NCBI GenBank assembly: GCA_964243985.1
Contig: CAXTHJ010000001.1
Coordinates: 124,001 to 188,000 of the forward strand
DNA length: 64,000 nt
From: CAIOYC01 sp964243985
GTDB taxonomy: Bacteria > Pseudomonadota > Alphaproteobacteria > Caulobacterales > Caulobacteraceae
Direction of reading: 5' to 3'
This document shows positions 1 to 9,250 of the stretch, one piece after another. Position numbers and translations under genes: made by a program. Numbering within the stretch: the stretch's first letter is position 1; each line of letters starts with the position of its first letter. A model generated the notes under the pieces. That model was not told the DNA's origin, made no database searches, and saw only the letters and a program-made list of their open reading frames with translations.

Positions 1-195
1 CAATATTTTGCGGGAAAAGTCCTCTGCTTATCTTTGTCGGACGGGGCGGAAGCATTCGACTCTTCTCAGAATTTCAATGCGGATATGATGAGCGGCAAAT
101 TCATTGAGCCAATCCGCCGATCAATTTACAGCCGTAGATTTAACATCGAAGTATATCCCAGTTACAGATCTGACCATTTGAAAAATCTGCTGTAA
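1..195 (+). other. possible 3' end of an unrecognised reading frame
   Basis: Frame 1 on the plus strand is open from the window edge to a TAA at 193-195 (64 codons). The peptide is not low complexity, but I do not recognise it. It would overlap the convergent export lipoprotein gene by about 75 bases, which is long for a real overlap. It may be the end of a gene that starts outside the window, or chance. Confidence 0.2.
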
Positions 196-1326
196 TTGGG
201 CCGCATCAGCCTTCGTCACTAAAATAACGTCTTTATCCCGAATTTGAACGGCCTGAGCGATGAAGTAGCCGCTTCCTTGCCGCAGATCGAGGCGGTAAGC
301 CACGGGCAGGGCGGTCGTGGCGTTAGGGTCTAGGTTGCTCTCGTGAGCGCGCGAGGTTGGGTCCAAATCCTCAACCAGCGTTCTGGGTTCATAACGTAAA
401 AGGTAGATGTTTTGAATGTTTGCTAGGGTGTCGATAGGGCCGCCCGCTCTGGCGACAGCCTCCGCCAGCGTAACTTTCTGGCTATCAAAATTGATCTGCG
501 CCACTTTCAGACTTGATCCCAGCACGCTGAAGCTTTTGGGATTTCGCAGGATGTAAAGACTGTCGCCCGGCTCGACGATCACGTTCTCCTCGGGGTGATC
601 CACGATGTCCTGCAGGCGATCTTTGTGCGTGATGCGGTGACGCACCAGCTGAACATCGCAGTCGTAAGATTCGTATTTTGCGCCTCCCGCGGTGGCGATG
701 ACATCCAAGATGCGCTCTCCGCGAACCGTCAAGGGGATCATGCCAGGCCGCTCCACGTCTCCGCCGACCGTCACTGCGTCGAGCGCGCTGCTCACCAATG
801 AGACGATCGCCTGGGGCGCCTTCATCTGCCCCTTGAGGGCGCGCTCGATCGTTCGACTGGCCTCGGAGGGGGTCAAACCGGCTATCTTCACCAGACCGGC
901 GTAAGGAATTTTGACAGCTCCGCCAAGCTCCACCACTTGGTTGGGAAGGGCCGTGGAATGCCCTGTGATGGGAGACACCGAGCTCGCCGTCGTGTTTCCG
1001 GATGCGCCGCTACCAAGCAACGGTTCCGCGCTGACGTCGAAAATGGTGATGGAGACGAGATCGCCTGGAAGAACGACGAGGCTGGGCTTATAGTCGGACT
1101 TGCCCAGATCGGCAGCTAGGCCGGGAAACTGGTATGCTGCAAGAGTCTGCGCCGCCTGTGGATCGAGATCGATGATCTGATAGGTGGGTTTAGGCTTCGG
1201 ATCAGGCTTGGGTAGGTTCTCTGCTGAGCGCACGAATTCCCGCTCCGTCGGAGCGCTCGCGGGCAAAGTGGAACATCCCGAGACGCCGGCGGCGAACAGC
1301 AGTAATAGCATCACCCGCAACGTCAT
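121..1326 (-). CDS. polysaccharide export outer-membrane lipoprotein (OPX family, Wza/KpsD/CtrA-like)
   Basis: Predicted outer-membrane component of a capsule or exopolysaccharide export channel. I chose the ATG at 1326 because it gives a compact lipoprotein signal, a leucine-rich stretch followed by the lipobox VSGC and then STLP; an in-frame start at 1422 would add 32 residues ahead of the signal. A poly-export domain follows (LPGDLVSITIFD), then an SLBB-type ligand-binding segment around VGGDVERPGMIPL and GDSLYILRNP. At 401 residues it matches the usual OPX length. It is the last gene of a minus-strand export locus, 161 bases downstream of the glycosyltransferase stop. Family assignment is firm; the exported polymer is unknown. 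Confidence 0.9.
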   Translation of the reverse strand: MTLRVMLLLLFAAGVSGCSTLPASAPTEREFVRSAENLPKPDPKPKPTYQIIDLDPQAAQTLAAYQFPGLAADLGKSDYKPSLVVLPGDLVSITIFDVSAEPLLGSGASGNTTASSVSPITGHSTALPNQVVELGGAVKIPYAGLVKIAGLTPSEASRTIERALKGQMKAPQAIVSLVSSALDAVTVGGDVERPGMIPLTVRGERILDVIATAGGAKYESYDCDVQLVRHRITHKDRLQDIVDHPEENVIVEPGDSLYILRNPKSFSVLGSSLKVAQINFDSQKVTLAEAVARAGGPIDTLANIQNIYLLRYEPRTLVEDLDPTSRAHESNLDPNATTALPVAYRLDLRQGSGYFIAQAVQIRDKDVILVTKADAAQLQQIFQMVRSVTGIYFDVKSTAVN

Positions 1327-1487
1327 TGACCTGATCACTCCCAACGCTGGACCGGCGACTCTCTCAACCACAGTAGCAGGCCTAGTAAGCTTGGCGCGAA
1401 GGATCATTGTGTTATCGCGCAAACGCCCTCTCAGCCTGTGTGTCGCCTCATCATTGCGACCGACGTGCCAGATCAGCCGGGCGGGGC

Positions 1488-3185
1488 CTACTGGTTCACA
1501 CTCGACCGGATCTTTTCAATGCGCTTGGGCGCACTTGTCCGGTTGGTTCCAGGGATGTCGTCATTGGAAATGCCGCAATCGGCGATGAAGCCGTCCAGCG
1601 CGCTCTTCCACATCTGTGGCTCGGTGTTCAGGTCCAGGGTTATGCGTCGAGGCGTGGAAAGGTGCAGGCCTCCGTCTCCCCCTTGCGCCTCCAAGGTGGC
1701 GACGTGATCGTCGAATTCGTTAGCAAACTCTTCGAACCTCTCCATCAGTTCGGTGGAAGAGAATATTTGCAAGGTATCGATTGCCGGGGTCGCCCGAGAC
1801 GCAGCCTTCATCTCCGGATCGTATTCCAGGAAGGTGGCCAAGGGATTTCCGCGCACGATCACGAGTCTCAAGCCCGGAAAGGCGAGAATATAGTCTGGGA
1901 TGCCTTCGCCCAATCGTAGATTTAAACTGAAGACGGTGGTGCGCTTTGACTCAGATCGAAGAACGTCATGGATAAACGTGGATGGGTCAACATCCCTGAT
2001 CTGAATATCGTTGCGGCTATAGCCAGCGAAGCTTTCGCTTTGGCCCGCAAAGTCGATGACCTTTGGATCGAGAACTTGGCCATGGCACAATAATTCCCGA
2101 TGCTCGGCGAGCAGCCCCTGGACGAGGTTCAGTTCAGGGGTGCTGGTCCCGACGATGACGAGGAATTGCGCACCAAGCCGGAAGAGATCGCCCCGCCAGT
2201 CTGTTCTTGGCGCGCCGATCAGCGGCAGTCCCGGGGCACCGTCGCGATAGGCCACACGACGGGTTTCATATTCGGGCCCGACGATGCCGACCCCGCGATC
2301 GCTCACGGGAGGGCTTGATTTCAATCCTCTCCAGTAGGCGTTGAGTTTTTCCCGAAGGACCAGATCGTTGGGCGATATTTTGCGAGCCATGAAAAACTGC
2401 TGGCCGACCAGATAGTCGACATGGTCGGAGTAATAGACCACCGGAAGCCCATAATCGGTGAATTGATAAAGGGTCAGCGAACAGTTCGTGACGTGCGCCT
2501 CAGGCGCAACGTGGCGAACAAGCGTCTGAAAAAAAAGCTCGTCCGGGACAAGCGTGGTCTTGAAGAAGTCTATGATCTCGCGATCACGAGCGAAGGCCCG
2601 GATTTTCTTCAGCGTTTTCCAGGTGAGCACCCACCATTGGGAGCCCATGTACGGCACGATGCCGCGAACGAACGGGCGCTTCAGCCCGAGCACCTGCTGG
2701 ATTTTGAGCGAAAAATCGGTGAGTTGAGGATGACTGCGCCAGTTGAATAGCCAGCGATATTGATAGCGTTCGCGTTGCGGCCCGGTCTTTACCCAACGTA
2801 CAGTGTCCGAAGGAACGCTTTCGATAAATTCATCACCAGAATTACGCTTCAAGAACGTCATCAGCTGCGCGGAGGACCGGATCGGATAATCCATGCCACT
2901 GAGGTGGTAGACGTAGGTGGGATTCCAGTTAGCGTCTTCAATTTCGTCAAGGCAATTTAGCGCGCCTTGCACTACGCCCCACTGACCCCAGCCTACCTTT
3001 TCGCGACGGGCAAAGCGGACGTGATCCTCATCCTTAAAAGCAGCCGTAAGCCGGTCGAAGGCGCTTTGAGCTGATTTCGCGTCGTAGTGGACCGCAACAA
3101 AATGACCTTCGGAAATGAGCAGCCGAACGAGGTTTTCCACCATTTCTGGATCGCCGTGAGCCAAAAGGGCGAAAGCAAGCTTCAT
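1488..3185 (-). CDS. GT14-like (core-2/I-branching type) glycosyltransferase with C-terminal extension
   Basis: Predicted cytoplasmic glycosyltransferase adding a branch sugar to the exported glycan. The N-terminal ~300 residues begin with LAFALLAHGDPE and carry LSGMDYPIRS, the typical signature of the beta-1,6-N-acetylglucosaminyltransferase/xylosyltransferase (GT14) family. From about residue 320 to the end (565) there is a second region starting GDLFRLGAQFLVIVGTSTPE, whose opening resembles the start of sulfotransferase-like P-loop domains; I cannot assign it securely. ATG 3185 is preferred to the in-frame TTG at 3191, with a weak GGGA about 8 bases upstream. A 245-base gap separates it from the KpsE-like gene, so it may have its own promoter. 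The acceptor and donor sugars are not readable from sequence. Confidence 0.82.
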   Translation of the reverse strand: MKLAFALLAHGDPEMVENLVRLLISEGHFVAVHYDAKSAQSAFDRLTAAFKDEDHVRFARREKVGWGQWGVVQGALNCLDEIEDANWNPTYVYHLSGMDYPIRSSAQLMTFLKRNSGDEFIESVPSDTVRWVKTGPQRERYQYRWLFNWRSHPQLTDFSLKIQQVLGLKRPFVRGIVPYMGSQWWVLTWKTLKKIRAFARDREIIDFFKTTLVPDELFFQTLVRHVAPEAHVTNCSLTLYQFTDYGLPVVYYSDHVDYLVGQQFFMARKISPNDLVLREKLNAYWRGLKSSPPVSDRGVGIVGPEYETRRVAYRDGAPGLPLIGAPRTDWRGDLFRLGAQFLVIVGTSTPELNLVQGLLAEHRELLCHGQVLDPKVIDFAGQSESFAGYSRNDIQIRDVDPSTFIHDVLRSESKRTTVFSLNLRLGEGIPDYILAFPGLRLVIVRGNPLATFLEYDPEMKAASRATPAIDTLQIFSSTELMERFEEFANEFDDHVATLEAQGGDGGLHLSTPRRITLDLNTEPQMWKSALDGFIADCGISNDDIPGTNRTSAPKRIEKIRSSVNQ

Positions 3186-3430
3186 AAACAATCCCGACAG
3201 GAAACACGAAACGTAGGCTGACTACCGAAGCAGCTAAAGCATCATTTAAACTCAGACGACCTTGGTCATGAACTAAGCTCAAAGCACCGCCCACCGTTCC
3301 GGGCTGAGCAATGATTGTAGACGCATCGGTGAAGATTTTGTCTTAACGGGGCGATAGTTTGTTGCAATTCAGCAATTTGCCGCGCTTGGCGTCAAGGCGC
3401 CCTTTGTTTCGGCTAAGCTGATCAGCGGGA

Positions 3431-4606
3431 TCACAATCCCGCCTGATCGCGAAAGGCGCCGATGACTAAATTTCCAAAAGCGAAAATGATCAAGGCTCCG
3501 AAAAAGACTGAGGAGGTGACGAGCAAAGGGTAATAGACCGATGCCCGATCTGGCGCCCGGGGTGGGGCGAAATCAACCAAGTACGCTTCCTTGCGTGCAA
3601 CGGCTGCTCGCGCCACAGCGAGGCCCTGTTGCGCGGCCATGTAAGCATTTTTGGCAAATTCCTGCTCGATCTGCAGCGCCGAATACTGCCCAAGAATGGT
3701 CGAGTAGGGCGTTTTGCCGTCCTTATTGGCCAATCTAGATCGCTCGGCGTCTAATTGAGCCTCTAGGACGCGAACCTGCGTGGCCATTTGGATCACCATG
3801 GGGGAGGACGGCGATAGGTCGTGGCGGGATTGCGCTAACTGCGCCCGTGCCGCCGTCAGATCGGATTCGAGTTTTCCGACGATGTCGCCCAACTGGGTCG
3901 CAACCTTATCCGGATCTTGATCGCCATGTGCATTTTGAAATTGTTCGAGCGCCATACGTGACCGTCGAACCCGATCCTCCTCCCGGGTGACCTCATCCTC
4001 CGCGACCTTGATTTCGTCGGCCCGGGCGCGAACCGTGATTTGGTCCGTCATGACATCGGCCGAGGCGGCGATTTTACGCGCCAAAAGCAGGGCGAATTGC
4101 GGGTCAAACGCCTGCACATCCACGGTCACATATCCGCCGAGACCCTCCGAAACTTTAACGTGGCTGCGGTAATAATTCAGGAACGCTTCGTTGGAGGCGT
4201 TCTTATTTAAGCGAGAAAAGAGATCTATCTTTGGACCACTGAAGTATTTTTTAAGCGCCAGACTTTGATCCAATTCCGAAAGCAGCGCCGGAGACCTGAT
4301 GTATTGATAGAGAATAGATCCCAAATCCACAGAGTTAGTCTCGCTGGTCCCCGCGAAGCTTTGCATGATCCCATTTGCGATGGACTCAGGCGCTCGATAG
4401 GTTTGATAGGTCGCCTGAAACTCGGATTCGTATCGTGGGCTGGCCAGTAGAAACATATAGATGAAGGTCAAAAGAGTCGGTAATCCGACGAACAAACCCA
4501 GATTTAGGAAAAAACGCCGCCGCCGCGATTGACGCATGTTGACGAGCACATCCGCGTGCCGGGCAATACTGGGCCAAAGGGAATCCTCTACGGGCTTGGC
4601 CATCAT
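3431..4606 (-). CDS. capsule export inner-membrane / periplasmic adaptor (KpsE/CtrB/BexC family)
   Basis: Predicted polysaccharide co-polymerase-type protein linking the inner-membrane ABC exporter to the outer-membrane OPX channel. It has one transmembrane helix near residues 30-52 (LNLGLFVGLPTLLTFIYMF), a long periplasmic region with an extended coiled coil around residues 195-335 rich in R, E, Q and A, and a second transmembrane helix near the C-terminus (LLVTSSVFFGALIIFAFGNL). Length (391) is normal for the family. Two adjacent ATG codons (4606 and 4603) follow an in-frame TTG at 4609; I take 4606. It lies about 30 bases downstream of the KpsT-like gene and is probably in the same transcript. 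Confidence 0.9.
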   Translation of the reverse strand: MMAKPVEDSLWPSIARHADVLVNMRQSRRRRFFLNLGLFVGLPTLLTFIYMFLLASPRYESEFQATYQTYRAPESIANGIMQSFAGTSETNSVDLGSILYQYIRSPALLSELDQSLALKKYFSGPKIDLFSRLNKNASNEAFLNYYRSHVKVSEGLGGYVTVDVQAFDPQFALLLARKIAASADVMTDQITVRARADEIKVAEDEVTREEDRVRRSRMALEQFQNAHGDQDPDKVATQLGDIVGKLESDLTAARAQLAQSRHDLSPSSPMVIQMATQVRVLEAQLDAERSRLANKDGKTPYSTILGQYSALQIEQEFAKNAYMAAQQGLAVARAAVARKEAYLVDFAPPRAPDRASVYYPLLVTSSVFFGALIIFAFGNLVIGAFRDQAGL

Positions 4607-4640
4607 CAACAGGGCTCGATTGCTTGAGCATTGAAGCCCA

Positions 4641-5342
4641 TTATACGGGCGATCGGCTAACGCCTAGCTCGGCGAGCTTGGGAGGATCTTTATCCGATTC
4701 CGGCCCGTGCTCAAAGAACTCAATCGCCTCTTCGACCTTGCTGAAGGGATGAAGCGTCGCATCGGAAATCACGATGAAGAAATCTGCGAACTGTCGCAGT
4801 AGCTTCGGGTTGACGGTTGTGAACACCACGCCGGCGTGGCGGCGAACGGCCGCGTCAAGGCATCGCATAAAAAAGGTTGGCTCGAACTGCCCGATGTCAT
4901 CGTACAAGTAGCAGTCGAACGGCAGCACCGTGACGACCGCCGCCTCCATGTTCCGTCTGCTGGCGGCGCTTTGCATGCGAATAGGCTGGTTCAAGTTCAG
5001 CTCAAGCGGCTGAAAGGCGTCGGCGGCAGTGAGCAACTGCTCCATTTTCATGCCGAAGGCGCGCGCCAGGAAGCGTAAATTATCGATGGCGCTCAACTGG
5101 GGATGAAACAGTCCTCCAGAGTTGACCACCGGCGACATTTCTCGCGGCGCCAGGATGTAACCCTGATCAGGCGTCTCGTTGCGCGCCAGCATTTGTAGCA
5201 AGGTGGATTTGCCCTGACTTCGACGCGCCAGCACCCCGATCCGCCGCTCCGGAGGCAACTCCACGGTGGTCGATTCAAACACCGCCTTAGGGGCGTGCCG
5301 ACCTTCGGCGTAGGATTTTTGAACGGCGATGAGCTGAATCAA
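4641..5342 (-). CDS. KpsT/CtrD-like ABC transporter ATPase with degenerate catalytic motifs
   Basis: By position and overall layout this is the nucleotide-binding subunit of the capsule exporter. It is unusual. The Walker A region reads ARRSQGKST, keeping GKST but replacing the first glycine. The place of the SSGM/LSGGQ signature is taken by SAASRRN. The Walker B end reads YDDIG, so the catalytic Glu is Asp. The switch-loop segment is TTVNP where family members have a His (VSHS). It begins with a TTG codon in a TTGA overlap with the permease stop, indicating translational coupling. At 233 residues it has normal family length. It may be a slow or inactive ATPase, or may depend on a partner subunit. 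Family call is good; activity is doubtful. Confidence 0.82.
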   Translation of the reverse strand: MIQLIAVQKSYAEGRHAPKAVFESTTVELPPERRIGVLARRSQGKSTLLQMLARNETPDQGYILAPREMSPVVNSGGLFHPQLSAIDNLRFLARAFGMKMEQLLTAADAFQPLELNLNQPIRMQSAASRRNMEAAVVTVLPFDCYLYDDIGQFEPTFFMRCLDAAVRRHAGVVFTTVNPKLLRQFADFFIVISDATLHPFSKVEEAIEFFEHGPESDKDPPKLAELGVSRSPV

Positions 5343-7072
5343 GCGATCGCCGCCTGGCGGGTGGCTCTCATCCCCATCAAAGCGAGCATCAGCAACGCGA
5401 CCGCTATAGCAGCCGGATAGATGAGGGTGACCAGGGCGATGGGATATCCAGGATCAAAGGCGTGCCGCTCGTACTCCACAAGGTGCAGTAAGGGATTGAA
5501 CCACAGAATTTCCGCGAAGGTCCGGCGAACCGACGTGATCGAAATATACTGGCCTGATGTGACGAAGATCGCCCACATCATGAGTTTCACGATGATTTTC
5601 GACATGGGCCAAGGTTCGCTCAACTGCTCTGCCACCAAACCAAATCCAAATCCCATCGCTCCGGCTAGAATAAAGATCAGCAGGGTGGAATTCAGGTCCG
5701 CCGTGCGCGCTTCGACGCCCAGGAACAGCAACGGAATCGACCCAAACAGGCAGATGATCAGATTAAGCAACCACGTCCAAGTGGCGCGGGCGAACTGAAG
5801 ATGGAAGGTCGTCACCTTTGGCAGCAAGGTGGCCCGCCCGGGGGCATTTCCCGCATTCGTCGCACCGAGGAAGGCGCCGTTGAAAGCAAACCACACGGGG
5901 AATCCAGCGATGACGAAGGTGAAAATCGGGATATTGGCTGGCATGGGCTTTTTGATGAGCAGGAAAAGGTAATAGTGCGCCATGATGACGATAAACGGCC
6001 GCAAGAATTCTAGAACGAATCCGATACTGTCGGATCGGTAACGAACCCTCAGGTCCCGCAGAATAAGCGCTCTGATGATCCCCAAATTTTCGATCAGGCC
6101 GATATTTAGAGCGCGGGGTCGCCTCATGACGAAATGGTTGGAGGCGGCGGTTGGCCGAGGCGATAGTAGCACCGCATCTTGTGGCGTCGAAGCCGAGTTT
6201 TGAGCTGGTCCAGGTTCTGCGGGAGCGGGTGACGACCAAATTTCGGTTTGTTGATGCTGGCGTTGTAAAAGAGCTTTGGCGAGCAATGCATGCGCCGCGG
6301 CGTTCTTAGGGTGTCGTCGAACAGCGATCTGCAAGATGTCTCCGGCTTGCCCGTTATCCCCCATCGCTAAGGCCAGTTTCCCCATCAATAAGCTGGTCCG
6401 GAGGGAGGCCGGATTGCGCGCATGGGCCGATTGGGCGGCCTCCAGGGCAGCCGCAGGCTCACCCGCCAACCTCAGCACTCTTGCGCGATAGAGTTCCGGC
6501 TTTCCATTTTTAGCCTGCAGGCGACCCCACGTTTCAAACGCCGCTGCAGCTTCAAGAAAGCGATGCTGTGTCGCGTTCGCCAAACCGCTGATGCGGTATG
6601 CGTTTGCAAAGTCGGGATCGAGACTGATCGCTTCGGAAGCCTCCTTCAGGGCCTGTTCGGCCTTTCCAAGTCTCAGCAGCGCCTCGCTGAACCGCACACG
6701 AGCGTCGACCCATTCGGGGCGCATCTTCAGGCAAAGACGAAAAGCCGCCGCCGCTCGCAGCAGCCGCCCCGTCTGGAATTCGGCCCGGGCAAGTTGGTAG
6801 AGGGCGTCCGCCCTGATGTTCGGTCCGGACATCGCCTTGCGGAGAGGCACGCGCGCCTCTGCGCCCCGCTTCGACATCAGCAAAGCTCGCCCGAGTTGCA
6901 GGTTCAGGCCCGGATGGTTGGCTCGGCCAGCGAGGCCGGACCGTAATAGGACTACCGCTTCCTCGTAGTGCTGCGCGTCGATCAAACGGCGGCCTTCGGC
7001 CAAAAGCCCTTTCAAGTCTTGGCTGCGGCGATCTTGTTGCGAACCATGACGCGGAGACTTTGGACGGCCCAT
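5339..7072 (-). CDS. TPR domain fused to KpsM-like ABC-2 polysaccharide export permease
   Basis: A 577-residue protein in two parts. Residues about 20-285 are consecutive tetratricopeptide-like repeats (for example AEQALKEASEAISLDPDFAN). A proline/alanine/serine-rich linker at about 286-312 follows, then a KpsM/Wzm-type permease of about 260 residues with RVRYRSDSIGFVLEFLRPF, six predicted transmembrane helices and the conserved late WFNPLLHLVEYERHAF segment. Stand-alone KpsM proteins are about 260 residues, so the N-terminal half is an addition. The ATG at 7072 starts the TPR half and no alternative start precedes the permease with a clear ribosome site. It overlaps the ATPase gene by four bases. 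The TPR part, presumably cytoplasmic, may recruit glycan-modifying enzymes; that is inference. Confidence 0.9.
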   Translation of the reverse strand: MGRPKSPRHGSQQDRRSQDLKGLLAEGRRLIDAQHYEEAVVLLRSGLAGRANHPGLNLQLGRALLMSKRGAEARVPLRKAMSGPNIRADALYQLARAEFQTGRLLRAAAAFRLCLKMRPEWVDARVRFSEALLRLGKAEQALKEASEAISLDPDFANAYRISGLANATQHRFLEAAAAFETWGRLQAKNGKPELYRARVLRLAGEPAAALEAAQSAHARNPASLRTSLLMGKLALAMGDNGQAGDILQIAVRRHPKNAAAHALLAKALLQRQHQQTEIWSSPAPAEPGPAQNSASTPQDAVLLSPRPTAASNHFVMRRPRALNIGLIENLGIIRALILRDLRVRYRSDSIGFVLEFLRPFIVIMAHYYLFLLIKKPMPANIPIFTFVIAGFPVWFAFNGAFLGATNAGNAPGRATLLPKVTTFHLQFARATWTWLLNLIICLFGSIPLLFLGVEARTADLNSTLLIFILAGAMGFGFGLVAEQLSEPWPMSKIIVKLMMWAIFVTSGQYISITSVRRTFAEILWFNPLLHLVEYERHAFDPGYPIALVTLIYPAAIAVALLMLALMGMRATRQAAIA

Positions 7073-7155
7073 GCTTTAAAGCCCAAGTTCGGTTGAGCGC
7101 GATCGAACATGCGCGGAGGTCAAGCCTGCGTTACATCGATCGCACCGTTTGGGCG

Positions 7156-8628
7156 TCATGCGGATTTCATACCAACCCCGAATACATGAGGCGGGACCAT
7201 CTTCACCCGAACAGCTTTTACATCAAAGCCGTCGAAGATCACCTTTTTGATGGCTTGCGGACTCATGCGCCAATAATCGGGGGCGTCGCCTACACGTTCG
7301 GTGACCGTCACCTCGGTGAAAGGGTTGCCCTTGCGGCCGACGGCCGTCACCCCTGCCGCATTCTCAATGGCGCTGAAACAAGGCGTGATCACGATCGCCG
7401 CTCCGCCTGGCGCGAGCACTCTCGCGATTTCGCCCATGGTCTGCCAAAATTTGCGGTCGTGGGCCAAGACGCGATTGGAGATTACGGCGCCAAACTTGCC
7501 GTCTTCAAACAGCGCCTTCATGTCGCGAGCGTTGCCCTTGTGAAACGTCACCCCTTCGCGGTGGGGACCGTCGCCGAGGCCGATCACATGGCGCTCCTCC
7601 CCATTCAGATCCTGCATCTCCGCTGTGGCAAGGTCGCGGATGTCCGAAACAATCTCCAAGATCGGCCCGCGGATCCCGTGTTGCTTGATCAGGCGCGCAA
7701 TCTCCGCGCCCCTCCTCGCCGGTGGACCTGTAAGGTGGGTCAGCCCCGATGCCTGCTCCAAGCCGCTCGCTGAATGTGCCTGGGGCGTTTCGGCCGAAGT
7801 TGACGCCGAGGGGACGCCCTCCTCGCTTTGGGCCTCGGGTGCTTCCTCCGCTTCGGCGCTGGCGATGGGAAGACACCCTTCGTCCGCCAAAGCGCGCGTG
7901 ACCTCCGCACGGTTGGGCACGAAGGCGAAAACATTTCGAGTGTTCTGTCCGCTATGGAAAATCTTTTGATCAATTAAATCATGGTGCTCATTGATATCGG
8001 CTGGTGTGAAACCAAGGAACTCCAATAGCGAATGAACGGCGGTGAGCCTCAGACCAGGATCGCCGGAATAGAGATCTTCATAGTAGATTTCTTTGGCGTT
8101 CACGCCGTGTTCGGCAAGCCCCTCGCGGATGGCTTGGGTGGCCTCCCGGCAATGACGAAGGTGCGCAACCATCTTATCGACGGGAAGAGGGGCAAGCGTT
8201 CGCCGACCTTCCGAGACTTCAGTGAAGATCTGTTTGGCATAGTCTTTAAACCAAGTTCCATTGTTTTCGGCAATGAACTTGGAGAACAATCTTGAGTATT
8301 CGTCTTGACGCGATAGAATGACGTGCCGATAATTGCTTTTAGAACTCGCGCGGATGAGCCCCTCATTGACCTGAGGCTCAAGTAATTCATAGCAGTGTTT
8401 TATATTGTATTTTTCATCTAAAATCTCTGAGAGCGATTCTCCCAGCTTCTTAGTATCTTTGGTTTTCTTCCACTGCTCGACGACAGGCCAGAATTGACGA
8501 GGCTTGGCGCGAGACCAAACAAACGGCTCGTGCTCCGCAGCTTTATGCTCCGACATCTCCATCAACAGCTCGGTCAGCGCCGTCCCGCCCGTCCGCTGCA
8601 TGGTCCAGATAAAGAAGGGATAGGACAT
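7156..8628 (-). CDS. Stf0-type sulfotransferase fused to a methyltransferase-like domain
   Basis: Residues 1-~230 start PFFIWTMQRTGGTALTELL, matching the PAPS 5'-phosphosulfate-binding motif (RTGGT/RTGST) of Stf0-type sulfotransferases. A low-complexity linker rich in A, E and S (about 255-285) leads to a C-terminal domain of about 190 residues with class I methyltransferase features: a strand-acid motif (ILEIVSDIRDL, lacking a canonical GxGxG), FGAVISNRVLAHD, and LAPGGAAIVITPC. It is the first gene of the minus-strand export locus, 83 bases upstream of the TPR-permease, so a role in sulfating and perhaps methylating the exported polysaccharide is likely. The poor SAM-binding loop leaves methyl transfer uncertain. 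Confidence 0.8.
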   Translation of the reverse strand: MSYPFFIWTMQRTGGTALTELLMEMSEHKAAEHEPFVWSRAKPRQFWPVVEQWKKTKDTKKLGESLSEILDEKYNIKHCYELLEPQVNEGLIRASSKSNYRHVILSRQDEYSRLFSKFIAENNGTWFKDYAKQIFTEVSEGRRTLAPLPVDKMVAHLRHCREATQAIREGLAEHGVNAKEIYYEDLYSGDPGLRLTAVHSLLEFLGFTPADINEHHDLIDQKIFHSGQNTRNVFAFVPNRAEVTRALADEGCLPIASAEAEEAPEAQSEEGVPSASTSAETPQAHSASGLEQASGLTHLTGPPARRGAEIARLIKQHGIRGPILEIVSDIRDLATAEMQDLNGEERHVIGLGDGPHREGVTFHKGNARDMKALFEDGKFGAVISNRVLAHDRKFWQTMGEIARVLAPGGAAIVITPCFSAIENAAGVTAVGRKGNPFTEVTVTERVGDAPDYWRMSPQAIKKVIFDGFDVKAVRVKMVPPHVFGVGMKSA

Positions 8629-8739
8629 AATTCAAACCTCGAACCTGATAGAGCGACTTTGCCGACAGACACGCGATCGTGGTTCGACTGTGTGACCGCG
8701 AATGATCAACGGCGGACGACGACGCGCTGAGAACGCCAT

Positions 8740-9250
8740 ATCAGCGACCGCCTCAAGAGCCAAACTTCCTGGCGCTTCTCCGCCCATGCTTTTGTCGAGC
8801 GCATCGGCTTGCCGGCGATCTCAACGTCCTCGTGGCTCCAGTCGAACTGGTAGGCCTCGCCCGTCCTGAACATCAGCGGCACGAACGCCGCCGCCGCCTC
8901 GCCAACCCACCGCGCCGCTCCAGCCGCCAGCACGCTGTAAAGCGGCGCACCGCGTCGTAGGACCCTTCAATACCCTCCCGCAGCAGCAGATCGTGCACCC
9001 GCGTCATCCGCAGGCGATCGCGCCGTGGACGCTTCTCGTTCTCCTCCAGCAGCGCCGACAGCCGTTCCTGGAATGGACCGATCTTCGGCGCCGGCTGAAC
9101 CCGCCGCTTGTAACTGAACGCTCCCTCCGAGCCGCGGATCGCCTTGCGAACCACCTTACGCGAGAGCTTCAGATCCCGCGCGATCGCTTTGATCCCCTTG
9201 CCCGCCGCGTGCTCGCGCCGGACCCGAACAACAGTCTCCACAACCAACAT
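8740..9250 (-). pseudogene. istA: IS21-family transposase IstA, 5' remnant, frameshifted
   Basis: The N-terminal part reads with helix-turn-helix sequence (GIKAIARDLKLSRKVVRKAI) typical of IstA. Near 8930 the reading frame breaks, and the continuation FVPLMFRTGEAYQFDWSHE, the start of the IstA catalytic core with its first Asp, is found in another minus-strand frame. The homology stops near 8800, so most of the catalytic domain and all of istB are missing. It lies just upstream of the sulfotransferase start and marks the edge of the export locus. Confidence 0.8.
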
